Shown: positions 34,837 through 43,975 of the stretch, piece by piece
Layout of the letters: every line of letters begins with the position of its first letter
How positions within the stretch are numbered: the stretch's first letter is position 1
Assembly: GCA_015056765.1 (NCBI GenBank)
Contig: SVFQ01000010.1
Location: forward strand, 1 to 64,000
Origin: Lachnospiraceae bacterium
GTDB taxonomy: Bacteria; Bacillota; Clostridia; Lachnospirales; Lachnospiraceae
Length of the DNA: 64,000 bases
Reading direction: 5' to 3'
Notes under the pieces: model-generated
Databases searched by the model: none
Seen by the model: only the letters and a program-made list of their open reading frames with translations
What the model was told of the DNA's origin: nothing
Translations under genes and position numbers: made by a program

Positions 34837-34870
34837 TGTCGTACCCTCCAAAATAGGCTTAAACTAAATT

Positions 34871-35035
34871 AAAAAAGTGGATAGCATCGCCATCCACTTT
34901 TCATGTAATTCCGTCATAACGGACTAACATTCAGTTACCTGACACCTGCTAAGTACTCATGGAGCCCGCAGGGTGAGAGTGGATACTCTGCTTTCTGTGT
35001 TTCACACACTAGATAAATATACAACAGTCCACTTT
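34871..35035 (-). ncRNA. L20-type ribosomal leader with terminator
   Basis: The 200-base region before infC has the organisation of the Firmicutes L20 leader: a conserved stretch with CCACTCTCACC (minus strand, around 34965-34985) and, next to infC, a stem GTGGATGGC/GCTATCCAC followed by TTTTTT (34871-34901). The upstream TATCCAC segment (around 34980) can pair with the terminator's GTGGATG, giving alternative folds. L20 binding would favour termination. Confidence 0.7.
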
Positions 35036-35048
35036 CTTTGTCAACACT

Positions 35049-35420
35049 TTATTCTGAAATTTCTTTGTTTTCTGTATCTTCTACTGTAGTCTCCGCCGGA
35101 TTCTCCGGAAGTGCATCTCCGAACATGAGCCTTTGGCCATCTTCAGATTTGGCTTCCTTCTCATACTCCTCTTCGGCTTCCGGATCTGCTGCCCCGCCTT
35201 TGTACTCTCCTTTGGCCAGGCTTTTGATAGAAAAGCCAAACAGTACCACGCTAAGTCCAAGGAGCACTGCACCGGCCACCACGAATACCAAACCGTTTTC
35301 TGCCAGTTTCTTTACATTATCTGTTATAAGTGTAAAGCCTAAATACGCTACATAAGCGGCTACGCAGGCTTTTAAAATCAGCATTTGCTGAGTAGAAAGC
35401 TTTTTGTCTTTTTTATCCAT
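35049..35420 (-). CDS. Small membrane protein, function unknown
   Basis: The 123-residue protein has two predicted transmembrane helices (about residues 13-32 and 43-65) joined by a short loop, then an acidic hydrophilic tail (Glu/Asp-rich, about 75-123). SD AAGGATAG lies before the ATG, three bases after the upstream TPR gene, so the two are co-transcribed. I do not recognise a family. Confidence 0.7.
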   Translation of the reverse strand: MDKKDKKLSTQQMLILKACVAAYVAYLGFTLITDNVKKLAENGLVFVVAGAVLLGLSVVLFGFSIKSLAKGEYKGGAADPEAEEEYEKEAKSEDGQRLMFGDALPENPAETTVEDTENKEISE

Positions 35421-35423
35421 GTT

Positions 35424-36851
35424 CTATCCTTCAGTGGTATCTACGCCCAGTTCCTCTAATGCTCGCTGGGATTTACGTGCTCTGTCTGTGCCCGGATACT
35501 TCTCTACCACTTCTTTAAAGTAAAGAGCTGCATTGGCATCATCGCCGTTCTTTCTATAAGCATTTGCCAGGTTGTAGAGGATATTGTCGTTCTCTACATC
35601 GTAGATTTTTGCTTTTTCCAGATTGGTGATGGCATCGGAATAATTGCCATCTTTGTAGGCCTGTAAGCCATCTTCCAAGTACTGCTCTGCAACCAGCGGT
35701 CCTACTTTTGCCAGCATGGCATTATAGACATTTTGGAATGCATCGGAAGTGCCATTGATATCCACTTCAGACGCCAGCTTTTCCAGTGCTTCCGCTACTG
35801 CCGTCACATCATCCGGATTATTGATATAGGTATTGACTGCATTTAGCAAGTCATCCATGGTCTGTAAAGTACCGTCAGTGCCTACGTATTTATCTACCTC
35901 AGACTGAAGCTGTTCGTTCAAGGTCTTCAGGCTGTCCATTTCCTGGTTCAGGCTTTCCATGTCTGCCGACTTCACGTTCAACTGCTCGCTGACCTCCTTC
36001 AGCTGCTCTGTCATATCCGCCTTTGCATTTTGGATTCTGGCAGGCAAAATCAGAAAGAAGGAAATCGCCACACCGATGACAAGTCCCATTACCATGTAGA
36101 TCACCGCAGAGCCGGTTACGCTATGTGGCTCGTGGAATTCAGCAGGTTGGATGATGGTTTCATTTCCTATGGTGTATTTTACAATGTCCTCTTTTTTCTT
36201 TCTCTTTACCTTAGCAACCCCATCCTCATCTGTAGGATGCAGGATTTTCTCTGCTTCCTTCATATAAAGAAGGGCCTGGGTATTTCCATGGTCAATCTGT
36301 AAGACCTTCTCAAGCTGCTTCATAGCCTTGGTGTAATCCTCTGCATCCAAGTACAAAAGGCCTAGTAAAAGGTGTGCTCTCACATACTTCGGATTCATAC
36401 TTACCACAGACTTCAGCTGGATAATGGCTAAGTCTTTGGAATCCTGCTGGCAATACAAAAGTGCCTGATTGTACTTTTTAATAGCCTGATTCCAGGTATC
36501 CAGACGAGAAGGATTATTCTGTACCATGGCGATATAGTCTTCTGCGATGTTTTTGCGATTACGCAGATTGGTACTGATGACCCACTCACTAAGGGCGGCC
36601 ACCACCTCGCCTAACTCAAAATAGACCAGACCTAACAGGTTTCTGGCCTCAACATGTGCTTTATTAAATTTGAGGCACTGTCTCAAACAAATAAGTGCCC
36701 CGGACAAATCTCTGACTTTTGCCTTCTCCAACGCCTGATTGTAAAAGCGGTTGGCGGTCATCATGATTGTCTTATAAGTTCCTACATCGGCACCGCAATT
36801 CGTGCAGAAGTTCTCTTCTGTAAGCCGTACCCCACAATGATAACAATTCAT
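35424..36851 (-). CDS. Zinc-ribbon, TPR and membrane-anchored protein
   Basis: The 475-residue protein begins with a zinc ribbon (CYHCGVRLTEENFCTNCG), followed by TPR repeats (about 35-200), one transmembrane helix (about 255-275), a coiled coil (about 280-330) and further TPRs near the C-terminus (AYKDGNYSDAITNLEKAKIY; LANAYRKNGDDANAALYFKEVVEKYPG). The architecture suggests a scaffold with TPRs on both sides of the membrane. Partner unknown. It lies in a run with folC and two small proteins. Confidence 0.75.
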   Translation of the reverse strand: MNCYHCGVRLTEENFCTNCGADVGTYKTIMMTANRFYNQALEKAKVRDLSGALICLRQCLKFNKAHVEARNLLGLVYFELGEVVAALSEWVISTNLRNRKNIAEDYIAMVQNNPSRLDTWNQAIKKYNQALLYCQQDSKDLAIIQLKSVVSMNPKYVRAHLLLGLLYLDAEDYTKAMKQLEKVLQIDHGNTQALLYMKEAEKILHPTDEDGVAKVKRKKKEDIVKYTIGNETIIQPAEFHEPHSVTGSAVIYMVMGLVIGVAISFFLILPARIQNAKADMTEQLKEVSEQLNVKSADMESLNQEMDSLKTLNEQLQSEVDKYVGTDGTLQTMDDLLNAVNTYINNPDDVTAVAEALEKLASEVDINGTSDAFQNVYNAMLAKVGPLVAEQYLEDGLQAYKDGNYSDAITNLEKAKIYDVENDNILYNLANAYRKNGDDANAALYFKEVVEKYPGTDRARKSQRALEELGVDTTEG

Positions 36852-36863
36852 GTACGCTTACCT

Positions 36864-37025
36864 CTACTCTTCTTCTGTTGTTTCTTCCTCTTGCTTTGCC
36901 TCTTTCACGATTTTCACCATCAGGTCTGCCATGTCTGTCATGTCCTGATTGTAAATCGCTGTTTCTACTTCTCCAACTTCCATACTGGGATGGAATTTCT
37001 TTAATTCTTCCTCAAAATTAATCAT
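36864..37025 (-). CDS. Small acidic protein, function unknown
   Basis: The 53-residue protein (MINFEEELKKFHPSMEVGEV...) is acidic and helical with no transmembrane segment. The start overlaps the folC stop as ATGA, a translational-coupling arrangement that supports this start over one 24 bases upstream. Family not recognised. Confidence 0.6.
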   Translation of the reverse strand: MINFEEELKKFHPSMEVGEVETAIYNQDMTDMADLMVKIVKEAKQEEETTEEE

Positions 37026-38413
37026 ATTTTCCCCATTTGTTTTTTCCATTCTCCCACGAGATGTAAGGATCCGGTGAAGAAAATCTCTCCTCCATCCGAA
37101 ATCTCCCTGCGCGCCTCATCATAGGCTTCCGAAAGCGATGGAAAAATCTGCATTTCTATTTTCAATTCAGGATCTGCAAAAAGACGCTCCAGCACCTCCC
37201 TATATCCCAGTGCCTTTAAGCTTCTCTCATCCTGTAAGCCTGTTACCAATACTTTGGCAAAAAGATGACTATCGCGAATCGCGGTAAGCATCTCTTCGTA
37301 GGATTTATCAGCCATCACTGCAAAGATCAGAATCCTTTTGCCTTCTGCCGGCATCTGCTTCACGGTATCCAAAAAAGCCCTGATGCCTTCCGGATTATGG
37401 GCTCCATCCACATACAGATGAGGGGATACTTGCTCCATTCTACCGGGGTGTGTCATTTCTTCCACGCCTCGAAGTATGTCTTCCGTCTTTAGATTCAGTT
37501 TTCCATTCTGCTGCAAATACCCCAGTAAATCCAGAGCAATTGCTGCATTTTCCATCTGATAAAGTCCTGCCGCGCTTAAAGCTATGCGCTCATAACTATA
37601 ATACTTAGATTCATAGGAAAAATCAACGGCTTTGCTGAAGTTTTGAAGTAGGCGACAACGACTCTTATCCACATAGGACACCGGACAATTACGCTGTTTT
37701 CCAAGGTTATTTATGACGCTTTTTGCTCCCTTTGGAAGGTCCCCGCAAAACACCGGCGCCTCGTTACGCAAAATGGCACCTTTCTCCCCAGCTATAGCTT
37801 CGATGGTGTCTCCTAAAACCGCCGTATGCTCTAAGCTAATACTGGTGATTGCCAGCGCCAGGGGATGCGGCAAAAGTGTCACAGCATCATATCTGCCTCC
37901 CAGCCCTGTCTCCAGAATAAGAATATCCGGCTTTTCCTCTGCAAAATACTGCATAGCAAGTAAAAAATAGGCTTCCGGCATAGTCAGCGTTCCATCTATT
38001 GCAACAGCTTCTTGCAAAGTAGAAAGCAAGCTCTCTTCCAGGGCTCTAAACCTCTCCCCCGGAATCTGATTCACATGGACATGGCATTTCCTTGCCTTTT
38101 TGTCTCTGATGCTTTCCCGGCTCTCGACGGTTTCACCGGATTTCTCCAGGATTCGAATGCGCTCTTCTTCCTCCACCAAATGCGGAGATGTAAAAAGGCC
38201 CACCTTGTAACCATTCTCTGCCAGCGCATAAGCAAGAAAAAAGCATGTAGAGCCTTTTCCATTACTGCCAGCCACCTGAATAAATGGGATTTCCTCCCCC
38301 GGTCTTCCTAAGTAGTCATAATATGCAATTGTTTCTTCTAAGCTTGGCCCCTTCGCTTTCCACTTAGGTAGCGCTTCTATTCGGTCAACACACTTTGTCA
38401 TGTCTAAAGCCAT
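37022..38413 (-). CDS. folC: Folylpolyglutamate synthase / dihydrofolate synthase
   Basis: The 463-residue cytoplasmic enzyme adds glutamate to folates. The Mur-ligase P-loop is VAGSNGKGSTCFFLA, followed by LFTSPHLVEEEERI, ETGLGGRYDAV and the C-terminal VDGAHNPEGI. The start at 38413 is preferred because AGAGG lies six bases upstream; ATG 38419 abuts the SD. It follows valS after a 78-base gap with a hairpin. Confidence 0.92.
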   Translation of the reverse strand: MALDMTKCVDRIEALPKWKAKGPSLEETIAYYDYLGRPGEEIPFIQVAGSNGKGSTCFFLAYALAENGYKVGLFTSPHLVEEEERIRILEKSGETVESRESIRDKKARKCHVHVNQIPGERFRALEESLLSTLQEAVAIDGTLTMPEAYFLLAMQYFAEEKPDILILETGLGGRYDAVTLLPHPLALAITSISLEHTAVLGDTIEAIAGEKGAILRNEAPVFCGDLPKGAKSVINNLGKQRNCPVSYVDKSRCRLLQNFSKAVDFSYESKYYSYERIALSAAGLYQMENAAIALDLLGYLQQNGKLNLKTEDILRGVEEMTHPGRMEQVSPHLYVDGAHNPEGIRAFLDTVKQMPAEGKRILIFAVMADKSYEEMLTAIRDSHLFAKVLVTGLQDERSLKALGYREVLERLFADPELKIEMQIFPSLSEAYDEARREISDGGEIFFTGSLHLVGEWKKQMGKI

Positions 38414-38459
38414 TTCCATCCTCTGTCCGCGATTTGCTTTTCTTATTTGTATTACAAGA

Positions 38460-38481
38460 AAGGAGGGATAGTTCCCTCCTT
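38460..38481 (-). terminator. Hairpin after valS
   Basis: Minus-strand AAGGAGGGA-ACTA-TCCCTCCTT followed by TCTTG, a short U run. It is likely a partial terminator between valS and folC. Confidence 0.6.
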
Positions 38482-38491
38482 CCATCTTACC

Positions 38492-41188
38492 TTATTTCTT
38501 TAACTGTGCCAGTCTTTCTTCTACCTGCTGCATCATCTGCTGATACTTCGCAAGTTTTTCCTTTTCTTCAGCTACCTTTTCAGCCGGTGCTTTAGAAAGG
38601 AATCTTTCATTAGAAAGCATGCCTTCAGAACGTTTTAATTCACCGGCAAGTTTCTCTTTTTCTTTTTCCAGACGTGCAAGCTCCTGTGCCAAATCTACCA
38701 ATTCTGCAAATGGAATGTACAGGTTTGCTTCCGGGATTACAACAGATACTGCATCATCCGCAATACCGGTCTTATCTGCCTGGATATGTACTTCAGAAGC
38801 ATAAGCCAGAGAAGCAAAGAACAGTTTACCGTCTTCAAAGATCTGGCGGTTCTTCGCATTATCGCTGACTACGTATACATCCGCTTTTCTGGATGGCGCT
38901 ACGTTCATCTCACTTCTGACGTTACGGATACCACGAACTGCCTCTTTCATCACTTCGATTGCTTCTTCTTCCGCAGAGAAGTCTCTCTCAGCAGTAAATT
39001 CAGGCCATGTGGAAATCATGATAGATTCCTCTGTGGACTGCAATGTACAGAAGATTTCTTCTGTGATAAATGGCATATATGGATGCAGCAGTTTCAATGC
39101 ATCAATCAGTACGGTCTTTGCTGTCCAAAGAGCTGCCATCTTGCTATCCTTGTCATCAGCATTGTACAGACGAGGTTTTACCATCTCAATATACCAGTCA
39201 CAGAACTCTTCCCAAATGAAATCGTATACTTTCTGTACTGCGATACCCAGTTCGAACTTATCCATATTGGCAGTAACATCCTGTACCAAATGGTTCAGCT
39301 TGGAGATAATCCATTTATCTACAGGCTCTAACTTATCTGCCATCTGAGCCAGAGTCAGAGACTCATCGATACCTTCGCCCTGCTCATTTTCGTACTGCTC
39401 CATATTCATCATCAGGAATCTGGATGCATTCCAAACTTTATTTGCAAAGTTACGGCTATTCTCTACTCTTTCATAGTAGAAACGCATATCATTACCAGGT
39501 GCATTACCGGTAATCAAAGTAAGTCGCAGTGCATCTGCGCCGTACTTGTCGATAACTTCCAAAGGATCGATACCATTACCCAAAGACTTACTCATCTTGC
39601 GCCCCTGGTCATCACGTACAAGGCCGTGGAATAATACAGTCTTAAATGGTGCCTTGCCCATCTGCTCGTATCCGGAGAAGATCATACGGATAACCCAGAA
39701 GAAGATGATATCATATCCGGTTACCAGTACGTCTGTAGGATAGAAGTACTCCAGTTCCTTTGTCTTCTCAGGCCAGCCCAGTGTGGAGAATGGCCACAAA
39801 GCAGAGGAGAACCAAGTATCCAAGGTATCCGGATCCTGTGTAAAGTGTGTCTTACCACATTTCGGGCAAACAGTAGGAGCTTCCTTGCTTACAATCAGCT
39901 CACCACATTCGTCGCAAGTATAAGCAGGAATACGATGTCCCCACCAAAGCTGACGGGAGATACACCAGTCACGGATATTATCTGTCCAGTTAAAGTAGGT
40001 CTTGTCCATACGCTCAGGAATCAGCTTGATTTCGCCTTCTTTGACAGCTTTTACAGCAGGTTTAATCAGCTCATCCATCTTAACGAACCACTGCTCTTTT
40101 ACAAGTGGCTCAATGGTAGCATGGCAGCGGTCATGGGTACCTACATTATGAGAATAGTCCTCGATTTTAACCAGAAGACCTTCTTTATCTAATTCTTCTA
40201 CGATCTGCTTTCTTGCTTCGTAGCGATCAAGGCCTGCATACTTGCCACCATTTTCATTAATGGTCGCATCATCGTTCATGATATTGATAACAGGCAGGTT
40301 GTGTCTCTTACCTACTTCAAAGTCGTTAGGGTCATGTGCAGGTGTGATTTTTACAACACCGGTACCGAACTCTACGTCTACATAGTCATCTTCTACTACA
40401 GGAATGGCTTTGTTTACGATAGGAAGCCATACCTGACGGCCGTGTAAGTAATTATATCTTTCATCACTTGGATTTACTGCTACTGCAGTATCACCCAGCA
40501 TAGTCTCAGGACGTGTGGTAGCAAAGGTAAGAAACTCTGTCTTACTTGGTGTACCATCTGCTTCTACAACAGGATAGTTGATATACCAAAGGTGACCATT
40601 CTGCTCTTCGTACTCTACTTCAGCATCAGAGATGGAAGTGTTACATACAGGACACCAGTTGATCATACGTGCGTCTTTGTAAATCCAGCCTTTTTCATGC
40701 ATCTTGCAGAATACTTCTGTTACGGCTTTATTGCAGCCTTCGTCCATAGTAAAACGCTCTCTGTCCCAATCACAGGAAGAGCCGATTTTCTTCAGCTGGC
40801 TGATGATACGTCCGCCGTATTCCTTTTTCCATTCCCAGGCACGCTCTAAGAATTTTTCTCTACCCAGGTCATGCTTGTCGATACCCTGCTCTTTTAAAGT
40901 ATTGATAATCTTTACTTCCGTAGCGATGGAAGCGTGGTCTGTACCAGGCTGCCAAAGCGCATTGTAACCCTGCATTCTCTTATAACGAATCAGGATATCC
41001 TGCATAGTATTATCCAGTGCATGTCCCATGTGAAGCTGACCGGTAATATTTGGTGGTGGCATCACAATGGTAAAAGGTTTCTTTCTTTCATCTACTTCTG
41101 CGTGGAAGTATTTCTTATCAAGCCACTTCTGATATAAGCGGTCTTCGATTCCCTTAGGATCGTAGGTTTTTGCTAATTCTTTGCTCAT
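38492..41188 (-). CDS. valS: Valyl-tRNA synthetase
   Basis: The 898-residue class I enzyme has HIGH as PPPNITGQLHMGHAL, the editing domain (about 190-350), the KMSKS loop GRKMSKSLGNG, and a C-terminal coiled-coil tail (LAELVDLAQELARLEKE region). The start at 41188 follows AAGGAG by seven bases; extra in-frame codons upstream belong to the T-box leader. Expression is controlled by that leader. Confidence 0.97.
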   Translation of the reverse strand: MSKELAKTYDPKGIEDRLYQKWLDKKYFHAEVDERKKPFTIVMPPPNITGQLHMGHALDNTMQDILIRYKRMQGYNALWQPGTDHASIATEVKIINTLKEQGIDKHDLGREKFLERAWEWKKEYGGRIISQLKKIGSSCDWDRERFTMDEGCNKAVTEVFCKMHEKGWIYKDARMINWCPVCNTSISDAEVEYEEQNGHLWYINYPVVEADGTPSKTEFLTFATTRPETMLGDTAVAVNPSDERYNYLHGRQVWLPIVNKAIPVVEDDYVDVEFGTGVVKITPAHDPNDFEVGKRHNLPVINIMNDDATINENGGKYAGLDRYEARKQIVEELDKEGLLVKIEDYSHNVGTHDRCHATIEPLVKEQWFVKMDELIKPAVKAVKEGEIKLIPERMDKTYFNWTDNIRDWCISRQLWWGHRIPAYTCDECGELIVSKEAPTVCPKCGKTHFTQDPDTLDTWFSSALWPFSTLGWPEKTKELEYFYPTDVLVTGYDIIFFWVIRMIFSGYEQMGKAPFKTVLFHGLVRDDQGRKMSKSLGNGIDPLEVIDKYGADALRLTLITGNAPGNDMRFYYERVENSRNFANKVWNASRFLMMNMEQYENEQGEGIDESLTLAQMADKLEPVDKWIISKLNHLVQDVTANMDKFELGIAVQKVYDFIWEEFCDWYIEMVKPRLYNADDKDSKMAALWTAKTVLIDALKLLHPYMPFITEEIFCTLQSTEESIMISTWPEFTAERDFSAEEEAIEVMKEAVRGIRNVRSEMNVAPSRKADVYVVSDNAKNRQIFEDGKLFFASLAYASEVHIQADKTGIADDAVSVVIPEANLYIPFAELVDLAQELARLEKEKEKLAGELKRSEGMLSNERFLSKAPAEKVAEEKEKLAKYQQMMQQVEERLAQLKK

Positions 41189-41272
41189 AGAGTTTCTCCT
41201 TCGAATAGTATAAAGTTGCGGGCGCGTCCTCAAGCGGCGGACTGCCTGCCTCGAATCAAAGATTCAAGGCAA

Positions 41273-41560
41273 TAAAAAAGTTCGTCCTCTGCATTTCTGC
41301 AAAGGGCGAACTGAATGTACGCTGTACCACCTTTATTCGCTATACTCTCACAAGCATAGCCTCAACGACTTCCGGATAGAAGTCTGACCCTATAACGGAG
41401 GTAAACCGATTTGACTCCCAAGCAACCTTCAGTCTCCACTTACGCTCCCGAAGAATCTCTCCACCAATTTGCTTTCGCCAAGGGGATAACCCTCTTTGTG
41501 ATTCTCTCTCTGCCGGGTAGGACAACCTACTCCTCTTGTTCAACGTCAACTTTTTATAAC
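41273..41560 (-). ncRNA. T-box leader of valS
   Basis: The minus-strand leader carries the T-box core GGTGGTACAGCG (41320-41331), followed by a terminator, CAGTTCGCCC...GGACGAACTTTTTTATT (41273-41312). Upstream are the AGAGAGAGAATC (GA-motif/K-turn) and TTGGTGGAGAGATTC stretches typical of stem I. Uncharged tRNA-Val would stabilise the antiterminator. I could not fix the specifier triplet by eye; a GTC near 41420 is a candidate. Confidence 0.88.
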
Positions 41561-41586
41561 GACCTCTTCGGTCTGATATTACTAGT

Positions 41587-41616
41587 ACTATACTCTCTGT
41601 GTCCAAAACATGTCAA
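41587..41616 (-). promoter_or_regulatory. Promoter of valS
   Basis: Minus-strand TTGACA (41611-41616), an 18-base spacer and TATAGT (41587-41592), just upstream of the T-box. Confidence 0.65.
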
Positions 41617-41628
41617 GCCAAACCTGTA

Positions 41629-43269
41629 CTAGCTTACTTTGTTTTTATATTTTACACGATAGATATGCAAAAGCGCTTCGTGAAGTCTCTCTTCGGAGAT
41701 ATCTCCATTTTGCACCGCTGTCAACACACCATTATAGGCTGCTTCAAAATCGCTTGGCATATAAATCATATCTACACCGGCATTGATGGCCTTCACCACT
41801 GCCTGGTCGATATCATAGTACTCTGTAATCGTACCTGTATTCATGGCATCTGTCATAACGATACCATCAAAGCCCAGTTCGCTACGCAGTACATGAATCG
41901 CAGAGGCTGACATACAGCACGGTGTATTATCATCTGTCAGATTTGGAGCAGATGCTGTACTTACCATGACAAATTCAGCACCGGCATCAATAGCCGCTTT
42001 ATAAGCCACGAATTCAGAAGCTGTCATTTCATCTTTGGTACGTTCTGTAATCATCATGCCGCCTTCAGAACCACCGGAAACAGCACCCAGTCCCGGGAAG
42101 GTACGGACACATGCACTGACGCCTGTAGACTGTAGTCCTTTTACATATTCTGCTGCCATAGCGCCTACTTGACTGGCATCGCTGCCAAAGGTAGTGCTTC
42201 CAAGGAGATTGCCATCTCCAATCTGTAAATCCGTCACCGGTGCCAGATTCAGGTTAAACCCAAGCTCTGCCAAGTAGCTACCGGTAGTAGATCCGGCGGT
42301 ATTTGCTGCTGCGGTATCACCTGCAGCGCCTAAGTCTGCAAAGCTTGCAGTTGCTTCTTTTTTCAGGGTCTTTGCAATGACGGACTGGTCTCCGCCTAAT
42401 TCACTTGCTGCAAGGAAAATATTCTGACGCTCTGCGGCTGTATCAGCCAGAAGCTTTGTAAGCTGCTGGGTATCTTTCACATTGGACTTATCATATACAA
42501 GTCCGCCCACTTTATACTGATCAAGGGCTTTTCTGGAAGTATCCCCCACCTGTGTAACGGAAGCCACACCGGTCAACTGACTCGGGCTTACCATAAACAG
42601 CGCAGATACTTTATCTTCGATAGGCATTTCTGCAATGGCTGCTTCTGCGATTTCATCGATAGGATTCGGCTCTTCTGTCTCAACTGTAGTCTCAGGTTCG
42701 CTGATCACCACAGTCTCCTCCTGCTGTACTGATTCCAGTTCTGCAGCAATCTGAGCTGCCTGTCTCTTATCTGCAGTAGCATGGAATACCTTCGCACCTA
42801 GCACAAAAATCAAAACACCAATCAGTGCAATGATAATAAATAAACTAAGGAATGCTAAAAGCTGATTCCGCATACGACGTTTTCTACGACGCTCTCTTTT
42901 ATACTCCGGACTTCTGATGTATGCTTCGTACTCCGCATCCTCTTCATCTTCGTCGTCCTCTTCTTCGTCGTCCTCGTCGTCCTCGTCTTCGTAATCCTCG
43001 TCGTCTTCGTAATCCTCATCAGAATCTTCCTCATCAGAGTCTTCAACTTCGGATTCTTCAGATTCGTCGTCGGATTTTTCATCCTCCACATCGTCGGATT
43101 TCTCTTCTACATCTTCATCCTCTCGGACGACAGCTTCGCTATCTTCTGTATCTTCATCCTGATCTTCGGATTTCTCATCAGGCTCCTGTACATCGCCCTC
43201 TAAATCCTCGTAATCAGCCTCATCTTCATCTAATAAAAATTTGTCTTTTAAAAAGCCTTTTTTCTTCAT
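41629..43269 (-). CDS. GH3-like membrane protein with acidic cytoplasmic tail and degenerate catalytic loop
   Basis: The 546-residue protein has a highly acidic Asp/Glu/Ser tail (about 12-112), a basic patch (RRRKRRMR), one transmembrane helix (about 137-160), then an extracytoplasmic GH3/NagZ-like TIM barrel (about 205-546). The nucleophile position is kept in GIVMTDAMN. The usual substrate and acid/base loop KHFPGHGD...DSH is replaced by VRTFPGLG followed by GGSEGG, so the Lys, His and catalytic His are missing. It may be a pseudoenzyme or binding protein at the cell wall. SD GAGGAG precedes the ATG. Confidence 0.8.
   Translation of the reverse strand: MKKKGFLKDKFLLDEDEADYEDLEGDVQEPDEKSEDQDEDTEDSEAVVREDEDVEEKSDDVEDEKSDDESEESEVEDSDEEDSDEDYEDDEDYEDEDDEDDEEEDDEDEEDAEYEAYIRSPEYKRERRRKRRMRNQLLAFLSLFIIIALIGVLIFVLGAKVFHATADKRQAAQIAAELESVQQEETVVISEPETTVETEEPNPIDEIAEAAIAEMPIEDKVSALFMVSPSQLTGVASVTQVGDTSRKALDQYKVGGLVYDKSNVKDTQQLTKLLADTAAERQNIFLAASELGGDQSVIAKTLKKEATASFADLGAAGDTAAANTAGSTTGSYLAELGFNLNLAPVTDLQIGDGNLLGSTTFGSDASQVGAMAAEYVKGLQSTGVSACVRTFPGLGAVSGGSEGGMMITERTKDEMTASEFVAYKAAIDAGAEFVMVSTASAPNLTDDNTPCCMSASAIHVLRSELGFDGIVMTDAMNTGTITEYYDIDQAVVKAINAGVDMIYMPSDFEAAYNGVLTAVQNGDISEERLHEALLHIYRVKYKNKVS
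42930..43090. repeat. GAT/GAG trinucleotide coding repeat
   Basis: The DNA for the acidic tail is an imperfect run of GAC/GAT/GAA/GAG triplets (TCGTCCTC-type repeats on the plus strand), prone to length change. Confidence 0.6.
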
Positions 43270-43317
43270 AATCTCCTCGAAAATTATGTCCAGTCTCGGT
43301 TTTCAACATCGCCTTCT

Positions 43318-43346
43318 ATGATAACGTAAATTCCTTAAAATGTAAA
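43318..43346 (-). promoter_or_regulatory. Promoter of the GH3-like gene
   Basis: Minus-strand TTTACA (43341-43346), a 17-base spacer and TATCAT (43318-43323). Confidence 0.5.
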
Positions 43347-43363
43347 CGTTCCGGCCACCTCAT

Positions 43364-43709
43364 GGCAATAGAATAGAGGGTACCGACGTCTTTTCATCGA
43401 TACCCTCTTCTACATGCTATTGTCCAATGGACCAGCCCTCCATATATCTATATCTAAATTTCAATGTCCTTCGATTCTTTCTATTTCTGATTTTTGTACA
43501 TATCGTACTTGCGGCGACTTCGCTTCTTTTTCTTTGCGCCTCATGTTCAAAATATACTCGACTTCGTTAGATGATTTCCAGTTCCATATTATGTTCCTGG
43601 TTTAACTTATGTTTTTGGTGGTCCGTACCTCCTTTACTTAGATTTCCTACTATGTTTCGTTCCCTACTCTATGGATAAGGCATTTCCTTTTTCTCTCTTG
43701 TTTTTTGTT
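43364..43709 (-). ncRNA. Putative stand-alone RNA of about 340 nt
   Basis: A consensus promoter (43716-43743) and a terminator-like 11-bp stem GAGGGTATCGA/TCGGTACCCTC (43376-43407, then TATTCTATT) delimit a region with no credible gene, and the next gene has its own promoter. The RNA contains AAAGGAGGT (43627-43635), a nine-base match to the anti-SD, without a start codon at normal spacing. A 27-codon ORF (43461-43544) exists but has no SD. No known RNA family was recognised. Confidence 0.45.
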
Positions 43710-43715
43710 ACTCTT

Positions 43716-43743
43716 ATTATAGCAGAGGTATTTGAATTGTCAA
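43716..43743 (-). promoter_or_regulatory. Strong promoter of the putative RNA
   Basis: Minus-strand TTGACA (43738-43743), a 16-base spacer and TATAAT (43716-43721). Confidence 0.65.
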
Positions 43744-43930
43744 TGCTTTTTCTGATTATTTTTATTATTATTTGATAATTAAATCTTTTATATTGAATTG
43801 TCGCAATTTTCAGTTTATTACGGCAATTCCTTTTCCGCTAGAAAATCCCTGAAAACATTTTTCGTACAGTTTCGTCCCAGAAAATTATTCATCTTTTTTC
43901 AGAGACATTTTTCATCCCGGGGCTGCCAAA
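43744..43930. other. AT-rich gap, nothing recognised
   Basis: No gene, repeat or clear hairpin is seen between the promoter at 43743 and the lysC terminator. Confidence 0.5.
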
Positions 43931-43935
43931 ACACA

Positions 43936-43968
43936 GAAAAGCCTCCCTGCCATCAAAGCAAGGAGGCC
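43936..43968 (-). terminator. Terminator of the hom-lysC operon
   Basis: Minus-strand GCCTCCTTGC pairs with GCAGGGAGGC (G-U pairs) and is followed by TTTTCTG. Confidence 0.8.
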
Positions 43969-43975
43969 GTCCGGA

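Noticed and set aside
34849-34851. TTG as infC start
   Set aside because: The codon overlaps the Shine-Dalgarno, leaving no spacing for initiation.
41340-41606. 88-codon minus-strand open frame upstream of valS
   Set aside because: It lies wholly inside the T-box leader, has no SD, and its sequence is explained by the RNA structure.
43461-43544. 27-codon small protein in the putative RNA
   Set aside because: The ATG has no SD and the composition is not distinctive; kept only as a remark.
43414-43605. 63-codon plus-strand open frame
   Set aside because: No SD or promoter in that direction; the signals in this region point to a minus-strand RNA.
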